Assembly: GCA_016870675.1 (NCBI GenBank)
Contig: VGAU01000048.1
Span: forward strand, 1-10,012
Reading direction: 5' to 3'
From: Actinomycetota bacterium
GTDB taxonomy: Bacteria > Actinomycetota > Humimicrobiia > Humimicrobiales > Humimicrobiaceae
DNA: 10,012 nt
Part shown: positions 1 through 7,350 of the stretch, piece by piece
Numbering within the stretch: the first letter of the stretch is position 1
How the letters are laid out: the number at the start of each line of letters is the position of its first letter
The notes under the pieces: generated by a model
Database searches by the model: none
Told to the model about the DNA's origin: nothing
Seen by the model: only the letters and a program-made list of their open reading frames with translations
Made by a program: the position numbers and the translations under genes

Positions 1-93
1 TGTAAAAATTGTGGATATTTGAGTTATGCTGAAATAGATCAGACATTAAAATTAAAGCCATCAGCTATTTTCAATGCATTAAAATATTTTTAA
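1..93 (+). CDS. C-terminal end of an unidentified protein with a CxxC pair (partial)
   Basis: The first 30 codons of the window read open in frame 1 and end at a TAA at 91-93. The visible tail starts with C-K-N-C-G-Y, a CxxC-G knuckle typical of half a zinc ribbon, followed by a polar segment and a hydrophobic end (A-I-F-N-A-L-K-Y-F). If it is a zinc ribbon, the partner cysteines lie upstream of the window. A gene-free stretch with a hairpin terminator follows, consistent with this being a gene end. The family cannot be named from 30 residues. An accidental open frame is possible, but the CxxCG pattern makes a real gene more likely. Confidence 0.5.
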   Translation, partial: CKNCGYLSYAEIDQTLKLKPSAIFNALKYF

Positions 94-288
94 TTCCAAT
101 TTAGAGGAGCAATTCTCCAAGGAAACTGCACTCTATTGTTTTTAGGATTTTTAGATGATTAATATTAAATTTTTAGTTTTTTATACTAAATAAATCGAGA
201 TTATATTTTTTCAGAAAATAAGTTTTTAAAAAATATTAATTTATTATCTTATCGCAATTAAAAAACGGGAAACTGTAAATTTAAAATT

Positions 289-325
289 AAGGAGCTATCC
301 AAAAAGATAGCCCCTTTCCTTTTTA
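289..325 (+). terminator. Rho-independent-type hairpin terminator
   Basis: An 11-bp stem (289-299 with 306-316) has one A-C mismatch and a 6-base loop (CAAAAA). It is followed by a pyrimidine tract TTTCCTTTTT that ends near 325. This would end transcripts coming from the gene that stops at 93, although nearly 200 bases separate the two. The tract is interrupted by CC, so efficiency is uncertain. Confidence 0.6.
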
Positions 326-390
326 TCAGAATATGTCAGGAAAAAATTGAAAGTGGAATGATTTGGAGTTCGAGATTTTTTATTTTTAAA

Positions 391-419
391 TTGCCTGTTT
401 ATAAAATATAATATATAAA
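391..419 (+). promoter_or_regulatory. Candidate sigma-70-type promoter for the 490-1359 gene
   Basis: TTGCCT (391-396, 4 of 6 matches to the -35 consensus) and TATAAA (414-419, 5 of 6) are separated by 17 bases. Transcription would begin near 426 and give a leader of about 60 bases. The surroundings are so AT-rich that -10-like hexamers are common by chance (another TATAAT sits at 407-412), so this is a suggestion only. Confidence 0.35.
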
Positions 420-489
420 AGAGTTACGGGTAGATTAATAGATTTTAAACATTATTATAGTATTCAGGAATATAAGAAGGGGGTTCAGA

Positions 490-1359
490 ATGGCTGAGAA
501 CAAGAAGGATAAAAGCCCAATAGAAAGCTTTGGTGATATGGTAAAAGAATTTGGGGAAGCAATCAGTAAAATTTTCAGCGATCCCGAACTGAAGAAAAAA
601 GCAAAGGAATTTGCAAAAAGCGCTGAAGAATCTGCAAAGGCTTTTGGGAAAAGGTTTAAGGATGAAGGAGTAAAAGACAAATTTAAGGATTTTGGAAAAG
701 CTGCCCGGAATTTTGGGGAGAGTGTATCTGATTATTTTAAAGATGATAAAGAAAAAGAAGAGGATATTAACCAAAAAGAATTTGAATGGGAAAAAAAATT
801 AGATGAAAAAATGAAAAATTTCGGAGAAAAAACAGAAAAAGCAGGAAAGGAATTTGGCAGGAAGATAGAAGAAGTCGGGGATAAAGTAGATCATTACTTT
901 AAGGGTACAAGAGGCGGGCGGATAACCGGCTACAGCTTTGCTATTATGTGGAGTGTTATATTCTTTGTATTTTTTAATTTTTACCAGTCATATATAGCTT
1001 ACTATCATTATGACGGTATCTGGCATAGATACCCCCTCCTGACGAAAAGCTTCAGTCAATGGCTGCCTATTGTATCGGTAGCGCTGGTTGCATCTATGAT
1101 TGGGAGTATCTTATTGATTATCTATGATGGTTATTTCTTCCGTCAAATTATCCGTATTGTTCTTAATTTGTTTGGACTGACAGCTATTATTTCGCTGCTC
1201 ACTGTATTCCCGTTTGATTTTACAGTATTCCCGAGAGATTTAACCGGTATTCTCAATCCAGTTGTCATTACAGTTCTAATATTAATTATTATTGGAATAG
1301 GAATAGAGACCATGGTGAGATTAATAAAATTAATTGTTAATGCAGCAGGGAGCCCTTAG
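490..1359 (+). CDS. Four-helix membrane protein with a charged N-terminal repeat region, function unknown
   Basis: This is a 289-residue protein that I do not recognise. Residues 1-145 are hydrophilic, rich in Lys, Glu, Phe and Gly, and resemble an amphipathic-helix or LEA/apolipoprotein-like region. A 20-residue pattern (FG, then [FV]G[ED], then a [YI]F pair) occurs three times at residues 12-31, 66-85 and 120-139, exactly 54 apart. Residues 146-280 are hydrophobic, with four likely membrane helices near 147-171, 191-213, 219-241 and 257-278. No signal peptide is visible, so the charged N-terminal half is probably cytosolic. The ATG at 490 follows a strong ribosome binding site (AAGAAGGGGG, 474-483). 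A candidate promoter lies at 391-419. The next gene follows about 130 bases later on the same strand and may be cotranscribed. A role in membrane association or envelope stress is conceivable, but nothing in the sequence proves it. Confidence 0.85.
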   Translation: MAENKKDKSPIESFGDMVKEFGEAISKIFSDPELKKKAKEFAKSAEESAKAFGKRFKDEGVKDKFKDFGKAARNFGESVSDYFKDDKEKEEDINQKEFEWEKKLDEKMKNFGEKTEKAGKEFGRKIEEVGDKVDHYFKGTRGGRITGYSFAIMWSVIFFVFFNFYQSYIAYYHYDGIWHRYPLLTKSFSQWLPIVSVALVASMIGSILLIIYDGYFFRQIIRIVLNLFGLTAIISLLTVFPFDFTVFPRDLTGILNPVVITVLILIIIGIGIETMVRLIKLIVNAAGSP

Positions 1360-1488
1360 AAGCAGAAGCTTTAAAGAAATAAAGCGGGAAGTTCTATATA
1401 AAGATTGAAAAAAGAATAAATCCAGTAAGTGGATTACTTATTCTGCCATAAAAACTCTATACAAGAGCAGATATTTAGAAAAAAAATA

Positions 1489-2721
1489 ATGAATAATAAG
1501 ACCAGGGTCAGTGTCGTAAAATGTAAAAGCTACAATAAAAAAAATTTAAAGGAAGCTATTAACAGATGCGTCGGTCTTATAGGCGGTTTTAAAGAATTTT
1601 TAAATCTCCACAGTAAAATCGTAATAAAACCAAACTTACTTTTACCAGCTTCACCGGAGAGGGCAATAACCACCCACCCTTTATTTATAGAAGCTGTAAT
1701 TGAAAATATTATTGATATTACAGGCAGTAGCAAAAATATTATAATTGCTGACAGTTTTGGTCCTGCAGTTCCATATAACAGGACTGGCATGGAAAAGGTT
1801 TACAGCACCACAGGTATTTTAAATGTTGCGAAAAGAACAGGATGTAGATTGAATTATTCTACTGAATATGAATATTTATCCAATAAAGAAGGTCGGATTT
1901 TAAAGAGAATAGAAGTTATAAAACCAATAATTAAGGCTGATGTAATAATCAATCTTCCTAAATTTAAAACCCATAATTTGACGGTTATAACCGGGGCAAT
2001 AAAGAATATGTTCGGCATCATTCCCGGATTTACTAAAGTAGGGTACCATCTGAGATTTGATGGCTTTGAAAAATTTTCAGAGATGCTTCTGGATATAGTA
2101 TTTTCTGTTAAACCTGCTTTAAATATTATGGATGGAATTTTAGGAATAGAAGGAGAGGGGCCGGGCAGGAGTGGAACTCCCAGGGAGGTGGGTCTGGTTT
2201 TAGCCAGTGACGATCCTATTTCAATGGATATTGTTATGAGCAAGATAATGAACATTGACCAGAGGTTAAATCCTTTTTTAGAAGTTTTAAAAAAATGGAA
2301 GATTAAGTCCTATACAGATAATAATGTTGAAATATTGGGAGAGAGGCTATCTGACATTATAATTTATGATTTTAAGCATCCCAAAAATATTGGCCAAAAA
2401 AGGATTATTGAAAGCAATTTTTTAAATACTTATATTCTGCCATTTATAAGAAGCTCGTTAAATCCATATATGTATATTGACTATAATAAATGTAGTTTAT
2501 GTATGACCTGCCAGAATATCTGTCCGCAGAACTCGATCTCATCAAGTAATAACAAAATCAAGTTTAATCACAGGACCTGTATCAGATGCTTTTGCTGCAG
2601 CGAAATGTGTCTGGAGGGAGCTATTGGCATTAAATATTCGTTTCTGGGGAATCTGATTTTTAAAAGGCTAGGGATGGCAGGTAAATTGAGCAAAAAAAGA
2701 AAAGCACAAGATGCCCGGTAA
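1489..2721 (+). CDS. DUF362 domain protein with C-terminal 2x[4Fe-4S] ferredoxin domain
   Basis: This protein has 410 residues from the ATG at 1489. An in-frame GTG at 1429 would add 20 residues, but family members normally begin a few residues before the VSVVKC strand, so the ATG is preferred. Neither start has a strong ribosome binding site. The N-terminal 310 residues match the DUF362 pattern: a KPNLL motif near residue 47, an A-D-S-F-G-P segment near 87, and L-P-K-F-K-T-H...G-A-I-K-N-M-F-G near 156-176. The C-terminus carries two CxxCxxCxxxC motifs (Cys 335/338/341/345 and 364/367/370/374), each expected to bind a [4Fe-4S] cluster, then a basic tail. No signal peptide or membrane helix is evident, so it is probably cytosolic. 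Electron transfer is a reasonable inference from the clusters. The substrate of the DUF362 part is unknown. Confidence 0.9.
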   Translation: MNNKTRVSVVKCKSYNKKNLKEAINRCVGLIGGFKEFLNLHSKIVIKPNLLLPASPERAITTHPLFIEAVIENIIDITGSSKNIIIADSFGPAVPYNRTGMEKVYSTTGILNVAKRTGCRLNYSTEYEYLSNKEGRILKRIEVIKPIIKADVIINLPKFKTHNLTVITGAIKNMFGIIPGFTKVGYHLRFDGFEKFSEMLLDIVFSVKPALNIMDGILGIEGEGPGRSGTPREVGLVLASDDPISMDIVMSKIMNIDQRLNPFLEVLKKWKIKSYTDNNVEILGERLSDIIIYDFKHPKNIGQKRIIESNFLNTYILPFIRSSLNPYMYIDYNKCSLCMTCQNICPQNSISSSNNKIKFNHRTCIRCFCCSEMCLEGAIGIKYSFLGNLIFKRLGMAGKLSKKRKAQDAR

Positions 2722-2772
2722 AAGTGTTTAATTTATAAATATTATTAGAAAAATATTTTTATTAAAAATATA

Positions 2773-2801
2773 TTAAAAATAATTTTTATAATATGTATAA
2801 T
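2773..2801 (+). promoter_or_regulatory. Weak candidate promoter for the YtxH-like gene
   Basis: TTAAAA (2773-2778, 4 of 6 to the -35 consensus) and a perfect TATAAT (2796-2801) are 17 bases apart, about 50 bases before the start codon. A second TATAAT overlaps the spacer at 2787-2792. The region is almost pure A and T, so the match has limited weight. Confidence 0.3.
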
Positions 2802-2849
2802 AGACATAGTATTTAAGAAAGTTTTTGTTTTAGACCACAGGAGGATTTT

Positions 2850-3170
2850 ATGTGTAATAGCGGATCATCAGGAACCATAAAGGGTGTTTTTATAGGATTT
2901 ACCCTGGGATTTGTAGTAGGGGCAGTTACAGCACTATTTTTGACTACTAAAACTGGTGAAGAGTTAAGGGCAGATATAAAAAGAATAGCAAAAGATATAG
3001 GAAGTAAAGTTGAAGAGAAAGCTAGCAAGATTAAGAACATAACCAGGGAAAAATATAATGAGATCGTAAATAGTGTTGTTTTAAGCTACAAAAAGATAAA
3101 AGACCTTACCGAAAAAGAAATAGAATTCATAAAAAAAGTAATAGCTGAACAAAAAGACGTAACAAAATAA
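2850..3170 (+). CDS. YtxH-like membrane-anchored small protein
   Basis: A 106-residue protein with one N-terminal hydrophobic helix (about residues 11-31, Gly-rich: GFTLGFVVGAVTALF). The sequence T-T-K-T-G-E-E-L-R-A-D-I follows immediately. This glycine-rich helix followed by a [TP]K[ST]GxExR-type segment is the hallmark of the YtxH (PF12732) family, whose members are often linked to general stress in Firmicutes. Residues 40-106 are strongly charged and probably helical or coiled-coil. The start at 2850 follows a near-ideal ribosome binding site (AGGAGG, 2840-2845). It resembles the 490-1359 protein in combining membrane helices with a Lys/Glu-rich helical region, but no direct homology is visible. 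Its molecular role is unknown. Confidence 0.85.
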   Translation: MCNSGSSGTIKGVFIGFTLGFVVGAVTALFLTTKTGEELRADIKRIAKDIGSKVEEKASKIKNITREKYNEIVNSVVLSYKKIKDLTEKEIEFIKKVIAEQKDVTK

Positions 3171-3486
<316 letters not shown>

Positions 3487-3702
3487 ATGGTAAGAGTTAA
3501 GGAAACATATCCAGTTCTGGGAATGACTTGTGCATCATGTGTGAGAAAAATAGAAACAGTACTTAACAAAACTAAAGGAGTAACTGAAGCGACTGTTAAT
3601 TTTGCTACAGAAAAGGTAACCATTGAATATGACAATGATAAGCTGAACCTGGATGAAATAAAGAAAATAATAAAAAGTATAGGTTACGAGCTTATTACTT
3701 AA
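3487..3702 (+). CDS. copZ: CopZ-like copper chaperone (stand-alone HMA domain)
   Basis: A 71-residue single heavy-metal-associated domain. The metal-binding loop G-M-T-C-A-S-C is at residues 12-18, with Cys15 and Cys18 as the expected Cu+ ligands. The remaining sequence fits the beta-alpha-beta-beta-alpha-beta ferredoxin-like fold, including V-T-E-A-T-V-N-F-A-T-E-K and a C-terminal I-G-Y-E-L. The protein should bind Cu+ in the cytosol and deliver it to the pump encoded next. The ATG at 3487 follows GAAAGGA (3473-3479). The stop is 34 bases before the ATPase start, so the two genes almost certainly form one operon. Because the ATPase has no HMA domain of its own, this protein may replace that domain functionally. 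Domain identity is sure; copper rather than another soft metal is inferred from the partner pump. Confidence 0.92.
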   Translation: MVRVKETYPVLGMTCASCVRKIETVLNKTKGVTEATVNFATEKVTIEYDNDKLNLDEIKKIIKSIGYELIT

Positions 3703-3736
3703 ATTAGTCCATCTTAGAACAGATAAGAAGGGGGTT

Positions 3737-5776
3737 ATGGACCGGAAAAGCAAACTTACTTTAGAAGAGAGAAAAGAGCTTATAGAAAAAGAGATTCAGA
3801 AAAAGCTTCTTCAGAAGTTAGTTGTAGGAGCTTTTCTCGCTATAATAATAATGCTGTCTTCTATGAACCTAATTCCCGGGCTTTCTTTACTTTCAATTAA
3901 AATCAGATATATCATTATTTTTATTTTAGCCTGTCCTGTTCAGATATGGGTGGGTTCTCAATTCTATAACGGACTGGTTGTGGTTTTCAAATATAGAACT
4001 GCAGATATGAATACCCTGGTTGCCGTAGGAACCTTATCTGCTTTTATTTACAGTACTTTTGTAACATTTTTTCCTGATTTTTTTATAAAATTTGGAATTG
4101 AGCCCCATATATACTTTGATACGGCAGCAGTGATTATTGTTTTGATACTTCTTGGAAGGTTTTTCGAAGCAAAGTCAAAAAGCAGGGCTTCAAGCGCAAT
4201 TAAAAAGCTTTTAAAACTAAGAGCATTAAAAGCAATAGTAATCAGAGATGGAAAAGAAGAAGAGATTGATGTAGATGATGTAGCAGTAGGAGATATTATA
4301 TTAGTTAAGCCCGGGGAAAAGATACCAGTAGATGGAGCTATAATAGAAGGAGATTCAGCTGTAAATGAATCTATGGCTACAGGGGAGTCAATACCAGTTG
4401 ATAAAAAATCCGGGGATGAAGTAATTGGGTCCACCATAAATTTAACCGGTTTTTTAAAATTTAGAGCAACCAGAGTTGGGAAGGATACATTTCTCAGTCA
4501 GATAATAAGATTGGTAGAGGAAGCACAGGCTTCAAAAGCTCCCATACAGAGACTGGCAGACAGGGTTGCAAGTTATTTTGTGCCTGTGGTTATCTTAATA
4601 GCTTTAGTCACTTTTACTGTGTGGCTTATATGGGGACCAAAACCTTCCATAACTTTTGCTCTGGTCAATTTTGTTTCAGTACTTATTATTGCCTGTCCCT
4701 GTGCTCTGGGACTTGCCACGCCTACAGCAATAATTGTTGGCACAGGCAGGGGTGCAGAAAATGGAATTTTAATAAAAGATGCCCCAAGTCTTGAACTTGC
4801 TCACAGATTGAATATCATTGTATTTGATAAAACTGGTACATTAACCAGGGGTGAACCGGAAGTAAGTGAGATAATTGTTAAAAAGGGCAGTTTAATAAAC
4901 ACATCTGAACAGTTGCTATATATAGCGGCAAGTTCAGAACTGTATTCTGAACACCCTCTTGGTAAGGCAATAGTAAAAAAAGCCAGGGATTCTGGTTTGA
5001 AATTAAAAGAGCCGCAAGAATTCATATCCATAGCCGGTAAGGGTATAAGAGCGAAAGTGGATGACAGAGAGATTCTTAAAGGAAACTTAAAATTGATGAT
5101 GGAAAATAAGGTTCCGTTGGGCAATCTGGAGAAAGAAGAACAAAAGCTTTCAGAAATGGGACTTACCCCTGTATTTGTCTCAGTTGATAATAAACCTGCA
5201 GGTATTATAGCTTTTGCTGATGCTCTAAAAAACAATGCTAAGGATGTTGTTTTGAGATTAAAAAAATTAGGACTGGAAGTGGCAATGCTTACCGGTGATA
5301 GTAGAAACACGGCTCTGGCTATTGGCAGAAGAGCAGGGATTGATAAAGTCATTTCGGAAGTATTACCCGGAAAAAAATCAGAGGAAATTAAAAAACTTCA
5401 GAAAGAGAAAAAAATTGTGGCTATGGTCGGAGATGGTATAAATGATGCACCTGCATTGGCGCAGTCAGATATAGGTATTGCCATTGGAACTGGAACCGAT
5501 GTTGCTATGGAATCGAGTCAGATTACATTAATTAAGGGAGACTTATATGGAGTTCTCAAGGCAATAATACTTTCAAGAAATACTGTAAGAATTATAAGGC
5601 AGAATCTATTCTGGGCATTTTTTTATAATATAATATTGATCCCGGTTGCTGCAGGAGTACTTTATCCGTTTTTTGGAATACTTGTAAGTCCGATATTTGC
5701 TGCAGCAGCTATGACTTTTAGCAGTATTTCTGTGGTCAGCAATTCATTAAGACTCAGAAGATTATCATTAAAATAG
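3737..5776 (+). CDS. copA: P1B-1-type Cu+-exporting ATPase without N-terminal HMA domain
   Basis: A 679-residue ATP-driven pump, expected to export Cu+ across the cytoplasmic membrane. Eight membrane helices are visible: four before the actuator domain (about residues 28-143), two around it (278-328) and two at the C-terminus (625-668). Diagnostic residues are TGES (215-218), C-P-C (320-322), the phosphorylated Asp in DKTGT (364-368), HP (406-407), TGD (519-521) and GDGINDAP (565-572). The patterns N-x6-YN-x4-P (623-636) and M-x2-SS (659-663) mark the Cu+ subgroup IB-1. The protein starts with only about 27 charged residues before the first helix, so the usual N-terminal metal-binding domain is absent and is encoded separately just upstream. 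A second Cys-Pro (66-67) lies in the second helix. The ATG at 3737 sits directly behind an AGAAGGGGG ribosome binding site. Confidence 0.96.
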   Translation: MDRKSKLTLEERKELIEKEIQKKLLQKLVVGAFLAIIIMLSSMNLIPGLSLLSIKIRYIIIFILACPVQIWVGSQFYNGLVVVFKYRTADMNTLVAVGTLSAFIYSTFVTFFPDFFIKFGIEPHIYFDTAAVIIVLILLGRFFEAKSKSRASSAIKKLLKLRALKAIVIRDGKEEEIDVDDVAVGDIILVKPGEKIPVDGAIIEGDSAVNESMATGESIPVDKKSGDEVIGSTINLTGFLKFRATRVGKDTFLSQIIRLVEEAQASKAPIQRLADRVASYFVPVVILIALVTFTVWLIWGPKPSITFALVNFVSVLIIACPCALGLATPTAIIVGTGRGAENGILIKDAPSLELAHRLNIIVFDKTGTLTRGEPEVSEIIVKKGSLINTSEQLLYIAASSELYSEHPLGKAIVKKARDSGLKLKEPQEFISIAGKGIRAKVDDREILKGNLKLMMENKVPLGNLEKEEQKLSEMGLTPVFVSVDNKPAGIIAFADALKNNAKDVVLRLKKLGLEVAMLTGDSRNTALAIGRRAGIDKVISEVLPGKKSEEIKKLQKEKKIVAMVGDGINDAPALAQSDIGIAIGTGTDVAMESSQITLIKGDLYGVLKAIILSRNTVRIIRQNLFWAFFYNIILIPVAAGVLYPFFGILVSPIFAAAAMTFSSISVVSNSLRLRRLSLK

Positions 5777-5807
5777 AAAATTGGGATCTATTACAAATAA
5801 AGGGGAA

Positions 5808-5897
5808 AAAATTGTAATAATTGGATCTATTTCTGCGGGCACTTCTACAGCAGCTAAAATTAGAAGAAAAAGTGAGAATGCAGAAATCGTTATATAT
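5808..5897 (+). pseudogene. Remnant of the N-terminus of an FAD/NAD(P)-dependent disulfide oxidoreductase
   Basis: In the frame of 5808, about 30 codons read K-I-V-I-I-G-S-I-S-A-G-T-S-T-A-A-K-I-R-R followed by K-S-E-N-A-E-I-V-I-Y. This matches the start of CoA-disulfide reductase/NADH oxidase-type flavoproteins (normally VIIGGVAAGTSAAAKARR...AEIVIYE), where the glycine-rich loop binds FAD. Similarity ends after I-V-I-Y; the frame then runs a few unrelated codons to a TAG at 5916-5918, overlapping the end of the convergent transporter gene (stop at 5904). No ATG start is present. A purine-rich AAGGGG (5800-5805) lies where a ribosome binding site would be, and ATT at 5811 stands where ATG might have been. 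The dinucleotide loop has also changed (GSISAG). It follows the copper ATPase by about 30 bases and was probably once the third gene of that operon. Too short to be functional. Confidence 0.7.
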
Positions 5898-5903
5898 CTG
5901 ACA

Positions 5904-7202
5904 TTAGAAATTTCTTAGTCTGTATGTGGGAACCTTCACAAATTGTAAAACTACAAGTCCACCTATAAGGAAAAACAAAGTGCTTAGAAGAGCTATTCTC
6001 TGGCTTTTGGTAATAAAGGATATTACACCAAATGCAGTAGGGCCTATAATCGCGGATACCTTGCCGCTTATGGAATAAAAGCCGAAAAATTCAGCCTCAC
6101 TATCCCTGGGTATGAGAAAGGTCATAAGACTTCTACTTGCTATCAGAGTTGATCCCGTAGAGATAGCAGCTAATATCCAGCATATATAAAAAACTGCTCT
6201 TATATTAATAAAAGCGGTTATCAGAAGTATTATTATAATCCACATAATTAAAGTTATAGTAATGGTTACTTTTGGACCTATCTTATCGGTTAGCCAGCCA
6301 AAGAAAAAAGAGCTTATAATAGTGGGTATATGTCCTAATATAAAAAGCATGGTTATTTCGAGCAACCCAAAATTTAGGGTATTTTTAGCGTATATGGCTG
6401 CATAAAGAGCCAGAACAGAGAAAGCATTACTGAAAAGAAAATATGAAATTAAGAATTTTGTAAGATTCATATGCTTTTTTATATTCTTTAAAGTATTTGC
6501 CAGTTTTTTAAATCCATACGAAATATAAGAGGTGCTGATTTTTACGGTTTTAATAGCCGGTGAATCCTTAAGTAGTATAAAAGATGGTAATGAAAATATT
6601 AAAAAGAAGATACAGGTGATAAGAAAGGTAATTCTAATATTTAATAAATTTGACGGTTCCAGCCCTCCCTTTACAAAAGGATAGATTAAAATTAAAATTA
6701 AAAGACCTCCCAGATAGCCTATTGAAAAGCCGAAACCGGATATAATCCCGGTATTTTTTTTTGACGATAGCTGGGGTAAAAATGAATTATAAAACTCCAT
6801 TGAAGTCTGGTAAAAAACATTGGAAATAATAAATAAAATTACAGCCTGGGCAACCATTCCTTTTTTTAAGAAGAATAGAAGAAAGCTGAAAAAAATACAG
6901 GCCAGAGTAAGAAAAGTCAAAAATTTATTCTTGGATCTTGAGGTATCTGCAATTGCGCCAAATATAGGTGCCAGGAAGGATACGATTATCATAGAAACAC
7001 CGCTGGCAATTCCCCACATCAAGTCTCCAAAATTTTGGGAATAAATTTCCGGGGATACTATTATACTTGTAAAATAAACCGGAAAAATTATGGTAATTAT
7101 CACCACCGCAAATGAAGTATTGGCAAGGTCATATAGAGCCCATGATATAACCGGAGGCCTGAAAAGTGTTCTAATATTGTCTTTAAGAGCATTCCTCATC
7201 AT
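5904..7202 (-). CDS. UMF1/Atg22-like major facilitator superfamily transporter
   Basis: A membrane transporter of 432 residues from the ATG at 7202, about the usual length for the family, with around twelve hydrophobic helices. Residues below count from that start. The N-terminal S-W-A-L-Y-D-L-A-N-T-S-F (20-31) followed by F-P-V-Y-F is the hallmark of the UMF1/Atg22 group. Further support comes from G-A-I-A-D (82-86), the loop G-W-L-T-D-K-I-G (302-309) as an MFS loop motif, and S-R-S-L-M...A-E-F-F-G-F-Y near 356-376. A TTG at 7220 would add six residues, and a second ATG lies at 7199; none has a good ribosome binding site. Yeast Atg22 exports amino acids from the vacuole, but bacterial substrates are largely unknown. 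The gene is convergent with the copper genes and divergent from the oxidoreductase operon, so it is probably transcribed alone. Confidence 0.88.
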   Translation of the reverse strand: MMRNALKDNIRTLFRPPVISWALYDLANTSFAVVIITIIFPVYFTSIIVSPEIYSQNFGDLMWGIASGVSMIIVSFLAPIFGAIADTSRSKNKFLTFLTLACIFFSFLLFFLKKGMVAQAVILFIISNVFYQTSMEFYNSFLPQLSSKKNTGIISGFGFSIGYLGGLLILILIYPFVKGGLEPSNLLNIRITFLITCIFFLIFSLPSFILLKDSPAIKTVKISTSYISYGFKKLANTLKNIKKHMNLTKFLISYFLFSNAFSVLALYAAIYAKNTLNFGLLEITMLFILGHIPTIISSFFFGWLTDKIGPKVTITITLIMWIIIILLITAFINIRAVFYICWILAAISTGSTLIASRSLMTFLIPRDSEAEFFGFYSISGKVSAIIGPTAFGVISFITKSQRIALLSTLFFLIGGLVVLQFVKVPTYRLRNF

Positions 7203-7350
7203 ATAAATAATTGTTTGCAATATTTAAAATTCAAACTTATTATCTTAAAAAAGTCATAATTTTGCTATGAAAATTAAAAAGTAAACTCTGATATGTTTTT
7301 AGATAATTGATTTGCAGGAAGATGAGCCTGAACAGAGCTTGTATGAATAG

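Larger units (their letters stand above)
94..489. other. Gene-free AT-rich stretch with terminator and promoter
   Basis: This 396-base interval has no open frame that resembles a protein. From left to right it holds very AT-rich sequence, a hairpin terminator (289-325), a candidate promoter (391-419) and the ribosome binding site of the next gene (AAGAAGGGGG, 474-483). A weak 4-bp hairpin (GGAG/CTCC, about 105-117) lies near the left end without a T-run, so I do not call it a terminator. No riboswitch class is recognised. Confidence 0.6.

Noticed and set aside
1424..1438. Small hairpin AGTAA/TTACT between the first two complete genes
   Set aside because: A 5-bp A/T-rich stem without a following T-run does not support a terminator or regulatory RNA.
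1429..1488. GTG start that would lengthen the DUF362 protein by 20 residues
   Set aside because: The extra residues do not resemble the family's N-terminus and no ribosome binding site precedes the GTG; the ATG at 1489 fits the family start.
2751..2785. A/T-only inverted repeats between the DUF362 and YtxH-like genes
   Set aside because: In sequence made almost only of A and T such pairings arise by chance and would be too weak for a terminator.
3723..3736. 14-base sequence ATAAGAAGGGGGTT repeated at 472-485 and 3723-3736
   Set aside because: Both copies are ribosome binding sites directly before genes; the shared sequence is explained by that and not by a mobile repeat.
4801..5352. Long open frame of 183 codons on the minus strand
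   Set aside because: It lies wholly inside the copper ATPase gene, whose motifs are complete, and its translation resembles no known protein; it is a shadow of the coding strand.
7203..7220. TTG start that would lengthen the UMF1-like transporter by six residues
   Set aside because: No ribosome binding site is seen, and the ATG codons at 7202 and 7199 are more usual starts at the right distance from the first conserved helix.
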